Notes under the pieces: generated by a model
Databases searched by the model: none
What the model saw: the letters and a program-made list of their open reading frames with translations, nothing else
Told to the model about the DNA's origin: nothing
NCBI RefSeq assembly: GCF_014385195.1
Contig: NZ_JACRTG010000016.1
Coordinates: forward strand, 248,001 to 312,000
Source of the DNA: Paratissierella segnis
GTDB lineage: Bacteria; Bacillota; Clostridia; Tissierellales; Tissierellaceae
DNA: 64,000 nucleotides
Direction: 5' to 3'
Made by a program: the position numbers and the translations under genes
In this document: one piece after another, positions 25,008 to 32,873 of the stretch
Numbering within the stretch: position 1 is the first letter of the stretch
Layout of the letters: each line of letters begins with the position of its first letter

Positions 25008-26174
25008 ATGAAGAAGAGGGAGCAGATCATGGAGTTATATTATATGAGAGCCATATCGGCTTTCGGAATATTTACCATACATGCAACCGGAGGGTTTGCA
25101 TTATACTCCCAATTTAGCAGTAAGGTAATGCATCTAAGTACATTTTTAAACCAGTTTTTTAGATTTGGAACGCCGGTATTTATGATGCTTTCAGGATTTG
25201 TACTTTTTTATAACTACAGAATTCCCGAGGAATTCGATGCTAAAAAGTTTTATAAAAAGAAAGCGGTTTATTTGATACTTCCCTATATAATTTGGGCTAT
25301 TGGATATTTTTTATTTAAGGCATATCTTTATAGGATACCTGTTGGAGAAAATTGGTTTGGAGGTCTAATTAAGGATATATTGTTGGGAAATACCTTCTCT
25401 CATCTATATTTTATATTTTTAATAGTGCAATTTTATATTCTGTTTCCCTTGTTTATAAAATACTTATCAAATTCGATGATAAATAAACCTGTTAAAACTT
25501 TTATAAGTATCTTTGTATTACAAGCAGCATTACTTATATATGAGTTTTATTTTAAGGTACCTACTAATATTGCTATTTTTAAATTTATCGATGAATATTA
25601 TTGGAAGACGGCAATGGGATGGTTTTATTATTTTTTAACCGGAGGAATTATCGGTTATCATTATGATAAATTTGTTGAAATGGTGGAGAAACATATAAAG
25701 AAAATAGGAATTATATATATTTTATCCGCAGCATTTTTTTTAGGGGAAGTCTATCTGAACATATATACCAACAATAATATGAGTGAATTTGAGAAATATG
25801 GCTCTATAAGACCAATGAATATGATATATGGATTGACAACTTTTACAGTATTGGTCTGGGTTACCAGAAGAATAAAGGATATGGATAAATCATCTGTAAG
25901 ACTTTTAAAATCCTTTGGAACTTATTCGTTGGGAGTTTATTTTGCACATCCCATGGTATTAGAGTTTATAAAGCAAAAACTAATGGCAAATTTTCCACGT
26001 TGGATAGGGTATGGAAGATTAAGTTCATTTCTAATAATTTATGCATTGGGTTGGATTTTGACAACAGGACTTGTATTTTTGATAGCATTATTTGAGCCTA
26101 GGTGGTTATTGATAGGCAGAGTTCCTAAACTAGTTATTAGAGAAAAGAAAAAATTAGAAGAGACAAAGAGATAA
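25008..26174 (+). CDS. Membrane acyltransferase (acyltransferase 3 / OafA-like family)
   Basis: 388 residues, about ten membrane helices. The N-terminus has the family pattern ELYYMRAISAFGIFTIHATGG (the His of the RxxA...xxVxxxH motif), FGTPVFMMLSGFVLFY and a late SLGVYFAHPMVLEF. Such proteins O-acylate sugars of wall polymers, exopolysaccharide or antibiotics; the substrate here is unknown. An in-frame start 30 bases upstream is possible, but AAAGGA lies 11 bases before the ATG at 25008. It stands alone between two terminators or gaps, so context gives no further clue. Confidence 0.85.
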   Translation: MKKREQIMELYYMRAISAFGIFTIHATGGFALYSQFSSKVMHLSTFLNQFFRFGTPVFMMLSGFVLFYNYRIPEEFDAKKFYKKKAVYLILPYIIWAIGYFLFKAYLYRIPVGENWFGGLIKDILLGNTFSHLYFIFLIVQFYILFPLFIKYLSNSMINKPVKTFISIFVLQAALLIYEFYFKVPTNIAIFKFIDEYYWKTAMGWFYYFLTGGIIGYHYDKFVEMVEKHIKKIGIIYILSAAFFLGEVYLNIYTNNNMSEFEKYGSIRPMNMIYGLTTFTVLVWVTRRIKDMDKSSVRLLKSFGTYSLGVYFAHPMVLEFIKQKLMANFPRWIGYGRLSSFLIIYALGWILTTGLVFLIALFEPRWLLIGRVPKLVIREKKKLEETKR

Positions 26175-26282
26175 AAGCAGGATGAGGATAAAACATTTTT
26201 AAATACATTTTGCTTTACAAAAGTTATGAAAATTAGTACCATAATATATAGTATTATAATTTTGGATTTTTGGGGGAACTAA

Positions 26283-27053
26283 ATGTTAGCAAATGCACAT
26301 ATAGCATTAAAGATATTATTTTTATGTGGCGCAGGGTTTTTGTCTGCTTTTGTCGATGCCATAGCAGGAGGCGGTGGCTTAATTAGCGTTCCGGCGTACC
26401 TTGCAGTTGGATTTCCTACTCACTTCACTTTAGGAACCAACAAGTTTTCTTCAAGTTGCAGCTCGATGACAAGTACTATAAAATTTACAAAATCGGGAAA
26501 GACTGACAAGAACATATTGAAGGTATTATTGCCTTTTACGTTTTTAGGTGCCTTGACCGGGGTAAGGACTGTACTTCTTTTGGATTCCGATATATTAAAA
26601 CCTATAGTATTGATTTTGCTATTAGGTGTGGGAATATATAGTTTTTTCTCTAAGAGCATCGGACTTGAGGATAATTTTAAGGGAGTCAATAAAAAGATTC
26701 TTATTATAGGTTCGATATTTTCATTTTGCATGGGGTTTTATGATGGCTTCTTTGGACCGGGTGCTGGCTCTTTTATGATATTTGGGCTTATTAAAATCTT
26801 TGGTTTTGATTTTGTACGAGCTAGCGGAAATGCAAAAGCTATGAATTTTACCAGCAATTTTGCTTCTCTTTTGATGTTTTCATTAAATAAGAAGATTTAT
26901 TACCTAATGGGTATACCGGTGGCTATATTTATGATTTTCGGAGCATCTTTAGGTTCAAAAATTGCTATAAAAGAAGGAGCAAAATTTATTAAACCGATAT
27001 TTGTTACCATGTCATTGGTAGTCGCAGTAAAAATGTTATATGAATTGATTTAG
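26283..27053 (+). CDS. TauE/SafE (DUF81) family membrane transporter
   Basis: 256 residues with about eight helices. Duplicated family motifs are seen: SAFVDAIAGGGGLISVPAYL near the N-terminus and GFYDGFFGPGAGSFMIFGLI in the second half. Members are proposed exporters of sulfite, sulfoacetate or related organosulfur anions. No neighbouring sulfur gene supports a specific substrate. Monocistronic, with a terminator straight after the stop. Confidence 0.88.
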   Translation: MLANAHIALKILFLCGAGFLSAFVDAIAGGGGLISVPAYLAVGFPTHFTLGTNKFSSSCSSMTSTIKFTKSGKTDKNILKVLLPFTFLGALTGVRTVLLLDSDILKPIVLILLLGVGIYSFFSKSIGLEDNFKGVNKKILIIGSIFSFCMGFYDGFFGPGAGSFMIFGLIKIFGFDFVRASGNAKAMNFTSNFASLLMFSLNKKIYYLMGIPVAIFMIFGASLGSKIAIKEGAKFIKPIFVTMSLVVAVKMLYELI

Positions 27054-27059
27054 TATAGA

Positions 27060-27088
27060 GGATGGTTTTGGCTAACCATTCTTTTTTA
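27060..27088 (+). terminator. Intrinsic terminator after the TauE/SafE gene
   Basis: ATGGTT and AACCAT form a short stem (extendable by G-U) with a TTGGCT loop, followed by TCTTTTTT. Confidence 0.75.
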
Positions 27089-27096
27089 GTGCTTGT

Positions 27097-27185
27097 CTCA
27101 TCCTTAGACTATAAAGGGTACACGACAGGACGACCCAAGGGTCGATTGTACATTGTGAATTGTGAATCGTGAATTGCAATTTGTA
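27097..27185. repeat. Composite intergenic repeat, copy 2
   Basis: Positions 27097-27149 match 15824-15876 at all but three bases, including the palindrome CGACCCAAGGGTCG and the CCTTAGACTAtAAAGGG inverted repeat. A run of TTGTGAATTGTGAATCG-type units follows to about 27185. The shared core ends in GATTGT in both copies. Confidence 0.8.
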
Positions 27186-27307
27186 ATTTATTCTCATATT
27201 ATATCCGAATTTGTAATATTTTTGTTGAAAGGTCTGCCAAATAATGATAATATCATAATGATGAATGGTTACTATATGAATAACATATGAGGACGGTGGG
27301 GGGTAAT

Positions 27308-27940
27308 ATGAATTTTGAAATAATTGAAAGAAATTTGGAAAAGATTGAATCGGTAGTTTCTTGTAAAATTGTTTTAGGTGAAAAGGATATTATTGAGGAG
27401 ATTCATATTGTTTCCAATGCACTTAGAAGTCCCAAACAAATAGTGAGGGATGTGCAATCTGTACTTATAGCTACATATGATATTCAAGTAGATCACAAAA
27501 TAATCAGCGTTGCTGAAATATTGGATGAATCTTTAGGTAAGGTAAACTGTAGACTTGTTTTAAAATCAATATCTTATGAAAACCTGGGAACAAGGGCAAC
27601 CATAAAAGTTGTACTTAGTTATAATAAAAATACATATGAAAATACCTTGTCAGGTATAAATTCTAAAAGAAATGTAGATAGAATGTTAGTAGAATCTACA
27701 TTAAAAACTGTAGAACAAGCTTGTGAGCTTGGAGATACCTTTACATTAGAGGATATTAAGTCAATACCTGTATCTACCGAAAAAGCAGTAGTAGTTGTTG
27801 TTATGGCGCTGTTAGACGGAATAGAAAAAAGATTCTGTGGATCATGCCTTATAGGAAATGATTATAAAGAAGCAGCGGTTAGAGCAACTTTAGATGCAGT
27901 AAATCGATATGTATCAAAGAGGGTAGTTAATGCCGGCTAA
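27308..27940 (+). CDS. Uncharacterised cytosolic protein upstream of the HD-GYP gene
   Basis: 210 residues from the ATG at 27308, chosen because GGTGGGGGG lies 5-10 bases upstream. I do not recognise a named family. The N-terminal 70 residues (KIVLGEKDIIEEIHIVSNAL, RSPKQIVRDVQSVLIATYDI, DHKIISVAE) form a compact beta-alpha unit; the second half has a C-terminal AAVRATLDAVNRYV helix. No signal peptide or membrane helix. It lies before the HD-GYP and DUF5317 genes on the same strand, and I have the impression that similar proteins often accompany HD-domain signalling proteins, but I cannot verify this here. Confidence 0.7.
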   Translation: MNFEIIERNLEKIESVVSCKIVLGEKDIIEEIHIVSNALRSPKQIVRDVQSVLIATYDIQVDHKIISVAEILDESLGKVNCRLVLKSISYENLGTRATIKVVLSYNKNTYENTLSGINSKRNVDRMLVESTLKTVEQACELGDTFTLEDIKSIPVSTEKAVVVVVMALLDGIEKRFCGSCLIGNDYKEAAVRATLDAVNRYVSKRVVNAG

Positions 27941-27968
27941 TTTTAAAAAAATATAACTAAAGCGAAGC

Positions 27969-28025
27969 GAATATAGCATGCTTAAATAGCGAAAGAGCAT
28001 AGTACTCTAAAAGGGGGCTATATTC
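27969..28025 (+). promoter_or_regulatory. Structured RNA element before a 25-codon ORF
   Basis: GAATATAGC (27969-27977) pairs perfectly with GCTATATTC (28017-28025), enclosing a second helix ATGCT/AGCAT (27978-27982 with 27996-28000). The ribosome site AGGGGG of the small ORF (28012-28017) abuts the outer helix, so folding could control translation. It does not match any riboswitch class I can name. Confidence 0.5.
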
Positions 28026-28026
28026 A

Positions 28027-28104
28027 ATGAAAAAACTTACATTAGCATTACTTAGTTTATTAGCATTAGTTTTATCTGCTGGTGCAAACTTTACTTTAAT
28101 CTAG
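28027..28104 (+). CDS. Short hydrophobic leader-like peptide (25 residues)
   Basis: The ORF starts MKKLTLALLSLLALVLSAGA and ends with NFTLI. It has a strong AGGGGG ribosome site nine bases before the ATG. The composition is that of a signal peptide or single short membrane span, with nothing after the cleavage-like ALVLSAGA. It could be a secreted or membrane micropeptide, a leader peptide of the HD-GYP gene 50 bases downstream, or the stump of a lost lipoprotein gene. The good ribosome site and upstream RNA structure favour translation. Function unknown. Confidence 0.5.
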   Translation: MKKLTLALLSLLALVLSAGANFTLI

Positions 28105-28153
28105 TTGATTTAATTTATTAGCCGGCATAATTGCAAAAAGGAGAGTTTAAAAA

Positions 28154-29395
28154 ATGAAACTGAATTTAAAAACTAAGATATATATTGGATTATTATCAGT
28201 TTTTGCTATCTTAATTTATTCTTTTATGCTTGAGAGTTCTTATAATACTGATATAAAACTATTAATATTTTGGACAATCCTATCAATAATTGTTGAATCT
28301 CTTCTTATTCCATTACCTAATAATGCTGTTGGTGTTTCAGTTGGCTATGCTATTAATATTGCATCTCTTATTGTTGGTGGTCCATTAATTGCAACTACTT
28401 CCTCATTTTTGGGTGTATTATGCAGGGTAGCTAAAGTAACAGGAAAGGGTTATATCCATACATTTAATCTTCCTTTATATAAGACGGTTTTTAATGTGTC
28501 TCAAAGTATAATAGTAACAACAACAATTGGGTTAATATATATTTTTGTGGGTGGTAAAGTTGGGGAATTCAATCTAATACCAACTATAGTAATATTGCTT
28601 TTCGGTGTTTTATTAAATACTGTGTTGATATCGGGGTTTTTATCCGTTTCAAACAATACAAAATTTTTTAAAACTTGGGGTACAAATATAAAGGGAGTGT
28701 TTCCGAGTGCCGTAGCCGTTGGGTCATTAGGCGTTATAATGGCTCTAGCTTATATAAGCTATGGATATGGAGCGGTTATTCTATTTTTTGGACCTTTGCT
28801 TTTGGCCAGATATTCATTCAAACTTTATGTAGAAATGAGAAATCTATATATATCCACTATACAAGCGTTGAATAAGACAATAGAGGCAAAAGATTCTTAT
28901 ACAAGTGGACATGCCTCTAGGGTTGAAGAATTAGCCGTAAGATTGGGAGAAGATTACAATTTGCCCTTTGATAAAATAGAAGATCTCAAAACTGCTGCAA
29001 TATTACATGATATAGGCAAAATTGGTATTCATGATAGCATTCTGAACAAAGCAGCTGAGTTGAGTCAGGAGGAACTTCAAGAAATAATGAAGCACCCAAG
29101 TATAGGAGCCGAAATAATTGATAAGGTGGACTTTCTAAAAAATATCACCCCTATTATAAAACATCATCACGAAAGATATGATGGTAAAGGGTATCCTGAC
29201 GGATTAAAAGGAGATGAAATACCTATTGAAGCGTGTATTCTTACTATAGTGGATTCCTATGATGCTATGATATCGGATAGACCTTATAGAAAGGCGCTGT
29301 CAAAAGAAGAAGCTCTGGAGGAGATTAGAGTAAATGCCGGGACACAATTTCATCCCGAATTGGCCGAGAGATTTGTATCTATTATGTTACACTAG
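28154..29395 (+). CDS. Membrane-bound HD-GYP domain protein (probable cyclic-di-nucleotide phosphodiesterase)
   Basis: 413 residues. About seven hydrophobic segments fill residues 1-220, followed by an HD-GYP domain (about 235-410): SGHASRVEELAVRLG, AAILHDIGKIGIHDSIL, KHHHERYDGKGYPDGL and DSYDAMISDRPYR. HD and GYP motifs are intact, so c-di-GMP hydrolysis (or another cyclic nucleotide) is likely at the membrane, with the N-terminal part sensing an unknown signal. A ribosome site (AAGGAG) precedes the ATG. The DUF5317 gene follows after 12 bases, so they probably form a unit. Confidence 0.92.
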   Translation: MKLNLKTKIYIGLLSVFAILIYSFMLESSYNTDIKLLIFWTILSIIVESLLIPLPNNAVGVSVGYAINIASLIVGGPLIATTSSFLGVLCRVAKVTGKGYIHTFNLPLYKTVFNVSQSIIVTTTIGLIYIFVGGKVGEFNLIPTIVILLFGVLLNTVLISGFLSVSNNTKFFKTWGTNIKGVFPSAVAVGSLGVIMALAYISYGYGAVILFFGPLLLARYSFKLYVEMRNLYISTIQALNKTIEAKDSYTSGHASRVEELAVRLGEDYNLPFDKIEDLKTAAILHDIGKIGIHDSILNKAAELSQEELQEIMKHPSIGAEIIDKVDFLKNITPIIKHHHERYDGKGYPDGLKGDEIPIEACILTIVDSYDAMISDRPYRKALSKEEALEEIRVNAGTQFHPELAERFVSIMLH

Positions 29396-29407
29396 GGAGT
29401 AGATTCA

Positions 29408-29983
29408 ATGTTTATAGAGCCAGCCATTATTTCTATACTTTTAGTTATTTTAAGAAAAGGAAGTTTAAAAAAGCTTAAAGATGTTAATATTAAAGGATGG
29501 TATATATTATTTATATCTGCCGGTGTTCAGGTGCTTATTTCCTTATCCGTAAAATATAATATACTAGAAGACTTTGTATTTAAAAATTTCAAATATTTAA
29601 TAATTTTATCCTATTTATTTATGATTATTACTATACTTTTGAACATAGAAAAAAAATACATGAAATTATTTTTAATAGGTATATTATTAAATTTAATAGT
29701 AATAACAGCTAATAATGGGAAAATGCCGGTATCTATAAATGGATTTAAAGGCATTAGAGATGAGACTATCTTGCCTTATAGGGAATTTGATATTAAACAC
29801 ATGGGAATAAATAAAAATACTAAGTTCAAATATCTGGCGGATATTATATTGATACCTAAACCCTATCCATTACCCAAAATTATAAGTATAGGAGACATAT
29901 TTTTAATGTCGGGTATCTTTATGTTTTTTCAAGAGGAAACATTTAATAAGGAAAATGAATATCCCAAATTCCAAAGAAGTTAA
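29408..29983 (+). CDS. DUF5317 family membrane protein
   Basis: 191 residues with about five hydrophobic helices. The family pattern is recognisable: ANNGKMPVSINGF in the middle, then FKYLADIILIPKPYPLPKII, SIGDIFLMSGIF at the end. DUF5317 genes are often next to HD or HD-GYP genes in Firmicutes, as here, so a shared signalling or sensing role is plausible. No catalytic motif is apparent. The terminator at 29958-30010 overlaps the last codons. Confidence 0.8.
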   Translation: MFIEPAIISILLVILRKGSLKKLKDVNIKGWYILFISAGVQVLISLSVKYNILEDFVFKNFKYLIILSYLFMIITILLNIEKKYMKLFLIGILLNLIVITANNGKMPVSINGFKGIRDETILPYREFDIKHMGINKNTKFKYLADIILIPKPYPLPKIISIGDIFLMSGIFMFFQEETFNKENEYPKFQRS

Positions 29984-30010
29984 GCTTAAGGGAATTTGGG
30001 ATATTTTTAA
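29958..30010 (+). terminator. Intrinsic terminator after the HD-GYP/DUF5317 genes
   Basis: AATATCCCAAATTCC pairs perfectly with GGAATTTGGGATATT (15 bp) across an 18-base loop, followed by TTTAAA. The left arm is inside the coding region. Confidence 0.85.
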
Positions 30011-30083
30011 ATAATAATAAATAGCTAAGTTGTTCTTTTAAGCGATAAGAAAGATAACTTTTGCTCTAATCGGGGGGATTATA

Positions 30084-31265
30084 ATGAATAATAAGGCTGT
30101 TATATTGGGCTCAAATTATTATATAGGTCTTAGTATTATAAGGTGTTTAGGAGAAAATGGAGTTTATACTGTTGCTGTTGATTATTCAAAAAAGGAAACA
30201 TACGGTGCTAAATCAAAATATTTAAATGAACAATTAATAGCACCACATTATAAGGAAAATCCGGAAGGACTTCTAAAATTTTTAATTGACTTTGCAAAAG
30301 ATGAACAATTAAAACCCGTATTATATCCTGGAGCAGATCAATATGTTGAATTTATGGATGCCTATCTTGATAGATTAAGTGAATATTATTTAATCCCTAT
30401 GACGGAACAGGGCCTTTGGACAAAGGTAATGAACAAAGAATCTCTTCATGAATTGGCAGTAAAGCATGGAGTTTTAGTTCCTGAAACAACTAGGCCAACT
30501 GATAAAGATTTCTATGAAAGAATGGAAAAAGAAATTAAATATCCTTGTATCGTAAAGCCAACGGATTCGGCTTCCTTTGTAGCAAAATTCAGAAAAAAAA
30601 TATTCCTTGTGAATAATAAAGAGGAATTGGATAAGGCATTATCTTTAAGTAAAGATGCAAAATTAGATGTCATTGTTCAAAGGATAATTCCGGGATTTGA
30701 TGACCATATGTATACCTTCGATGCTCATATGAATCAGGAATCGGAAGTTACCCACTGGATGACTTGTCACAAGCTAAGACAATATCCAATCAATTTTGGC
30801 GCTTCTGTATATACAGAACAAAAATATGTTCAAGAACTTTATGATATTGGCGCGCCATTTTTCAAGGCTATAAAATATAAGGGCTTTGGAGAAATTGAAT
30901 TTAAAAAGGATGCTGAAACGAAGAAATATTATTTAATCGAAATAAATACGAGAACTACAAACTTAAACAGCTTGCTCTACAAGGCAGGTATAAACTTTCC
31001 GTATGTGGCTTATAGAGATATGATAGGAGACCCTTTGGAACCAAAGGCAGTCAAAGAGGATACGGGGCTAGCATTTAGATATCTTCAAGAAGATTTATTG
31101 GCTATAAGAGGATATATAAAGAAAAATCAGCTGACAACCGGAAGTGTTATCAAGTCATTATCAAGAAAAAAAGCGCCGGCTATATGGAGTCTAAATGACC
31201 CAAAGCCTGCATTCAATTATTTTGGAATAGTTGTAGGGAAGGTGTTTAGGAAGTTGTTCAGGTAG
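30084..31265 (+). CDS. ATP-grasp carboxylate-amine ligase-like protein
   Basis: 393 residues. The N-terminal Rossmann-like preATP-grasp part (AVILGSNYYIGLSIIRCLGE, VDYSKKETYG) is followed by an ATP-grasp domain (about 115-310) with KYPCIVKPTDSASF, VQRIIPGFDDHM and the metal-binding GEIEFKKD...YLIEINTRT. Such enzymes ligate a carboxylate to an amine through an acyl phosphate (carbamoyl-phosphate-synthase-like, but too short for CarB). It is followed 13 bases later by a Mur-ligase-like gene and then an SLC13-type transporter, suggesting a two-enzyme peptide or amino-acid-conjugate pathway. Substrates are unknown. A GGGGGG-type ribosome site precedes the ATG. Confidence 0.85.
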   Translation: MNNKAVILGSNYYIGLSIIRCLGENGVYTVAVDYSKKETYGAKSKYLNEQLIAPHYKENPEGLLKFLIDFAKDEQLKPVLYPGADQYVEFMDAYLDRLSEYYLIPMTEQGLWTKVMNKESLHELAVKHGVLVPETTRPTDKDFYERMEKEIKYPCIVKPTDSASFVAKFRKKIFLVNNKEELDKALSLSKDAKLDVIVQRIIPGFDDHMYTFDAHMNQESEVTHWMTCHKLRQYPINFGASVYTEQKYVQELYDIGAPFFKAIKYKGFGEIEFKKDAETKKYYLIEINTRTTNLNSLLYKAGINFPYVAYRDMIGDPLEPKAVKEDTGLAFRYLQEDLLAIRGYIKKNQLTTGSVIKSLSRKKAPAIWSLNDPKPAFNYFGIVVGKVFRKLFR

Positions 31266-31278
31266 GAGGTTTAAAAAT

Positions 31279-32820
31279 ATGCTTTTAGAAGAATTAATTA
31301 AATCACTGAATATAATAGATACACGAAATTATGAGGGAGATCTGAATATAGAGGGCATAGCATATCACTCAGAAAGAGTTAAATCGGATTTCCTTTATGT
31401 TGCAATAAAAGGATATATAACCGATGGGCACAAATATATAAATTCGAGTATCAATAATGGTGCTGTAGCGGTAGTAGTGGAAGATTTTTCAGATGGAATA
31501 AATATACCTCAAATTAAGGTCTCAAATTCCAGAGAGGCATTGTCTCAATTAAGCAATAAGTTTTATAATTCTCCATCAGAACATATGAGGGTAATAGGGG
31601 TGACGGCTACAAATGGAAAGACTACAACTACATTCATGTTAAATGAAATCTATGAGAAGGCCAATTTTACAACAGGATTAATAGGCAGTGTGATGAACAA
31701 GGTCGGGAAGAGATATGTCCCGGCCGAATTGACTACCCCGGAAAGCTTAGATTTGCATAGATTATTTGGTTTAATGGAAAAGGAAGGGATAGAAAAAGTT
31801 CCTATGGAAGTTTCATCTTCTGCACTGGAATTATATAGAGTGAATGATGTAGACTTTGATATAGTATCATTTAATAACTTCAGCAGAGAGCATATTGACC
31901 AACATGGCTCCTTTGAAAAATATTGGGAGGCTAAGTCAAGCCTAATTAGGAATGCAAAGGAAGGAAGCTATGCATTATTAAATATAGACGATGCAAAAAT
32001 AAGAACGCTTATATCCAAAACAAGAGCCAATGTAATTACCTATTCACAGAAGAATGAAAATGCAGATATATATTTGAAAGATATAGAACTTATAAAGGGC
32101 AGAGCAAAATTTAAGGTAGTGGTAAATAGAGAATATAGAGCATTTTCAAATATAATAAGAAAAGATGAATTCCAAGTAGAATTAGGTATTCCGGGTTATC
32201 ATTCTGTAGAAAATGCAATTGTAGCAATTGCTATAGCATTAACAGATGGAATACCCAAGGGAAAAATTCAAGAAGGACTAAAGGGATTCAAAGGAGTAGA
32301 AAGAAGATTTGAATATATATATGAAAACGACTTTCTCATCATAGATGATCATTTTGCAAATTTAAAAAATATAAATGTCAGTCTTGAAACTCTAAGCAAA
32401 ATAGATCACAAAGATTTACATCTCATTTATGCAATAAGAGGGAATAGGGGGATTACCGTAAATAAGGAAAATGCAGAGGCGGTTGTTGCATGGAAGGACA
32501 AATTGAATATTAAAGAGATTATAGGCACAAAAAGCATTGGGGCTGTGACAGGTAAGGATATGGTGTCAGATGAGGAAGAAAAAGTATTTAAGGATACTAT
32601 TGAGTCTGCCGGTATAAAGCTAAATATATATGATACATTGGAGGAAGCTATAGAAAAGGCATTAAAAAAGGTAGAAAAAGATGATATAGTACTTTTGGCA
32701 GGTTGTCAGGGCATGGATAAGGGAGCAAAGATAGTTCTGGATTACTTATATGGAATAAAGCCTGATATAAATAAGGAAGAACTATATAAGCCTATCAAAA
32801 AAAGAGTTGTTGGCAAGTAA
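31279..32820 (+). CDS. Divergent Mur ligase (MurE-like amide ligase)
   Basis: 513 residues with the three Mur-ligase domains. Central ATPase: GVTATNGKTTTTFM P-loop, TTPESLDLHRLFGLM, and FNNFSREHIDQHGSFEKYW. Differences from true MurE are clear: MEVSSSALELYRV has Ser where MurE has the conserved His (MEVSSHAL), the DYAHxPD motif of domain 3 reads IDDHFANLKN, and the DNPR specificity motif for diaminopimelate is absent (GNRGITVNKENAE instead). It is therefore unlikely to be the essential murein ligase. Paired with an ATP-grasp gene immediately upstream, it resembles the second catalytic half of cyanophycin synthetase or a pseudomurein-type ligase set. The product is unknown. Confidence 0.85.
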   Translation: MLLEELIKSLNIIDTRNYEGDLNIEGIAYHSERVKSDFLYVAIKGYITDGHKYINSSINNGAVAVVVEDFSDGINIPQIKVSNSREALSQLSNKFYNSPSEHMRVIGVTATNGKTTTTFMLNEIYEKANFTTGLIGSVMNKVGKRYVPAELTTPESLDLHRLFGLMEKEGIEKVPMEVSSSALELYRVNDVDFDIVSFNNFSREHIDQHGSFEKYWEAKSSLIRNAKEGSYALLNIDDAKIRTLISKTRANVITYSQKNENADIYLKDIELIKGRAKFKVVVNREYRAFSNIIRKDEFQVELGIPGYHSVENAIVAIAIALTDGIPKGKIQEGLKGFKGVERRFEYIYENDFLIIDDHFANLKNINVSLETLSKIDHKDLHLIYAIRGNRGITVNKENAEAVVAWKDKLNIKEIIGTKSIGAVTGKDMVSDEEEKVFKDTIESAGIKLNIYDTLEEAIEKALKKVEKDDIVLLAGCQGMDKGAKIVLDYLYGIKPDINKEELYKPIKKRVVGK

Positions 32821-32873
32821 TAAGGATATTATATGTATTGGATAAAATTAAGCATTATTAGGAGGCGTATAAA

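Noticed and set aside
27969..28025. c-di-GMP (GEMM) riboswitch before the HD-GYP gene
   Set aside because: The GEMM core sequences are absent; only two simple helices are seen.
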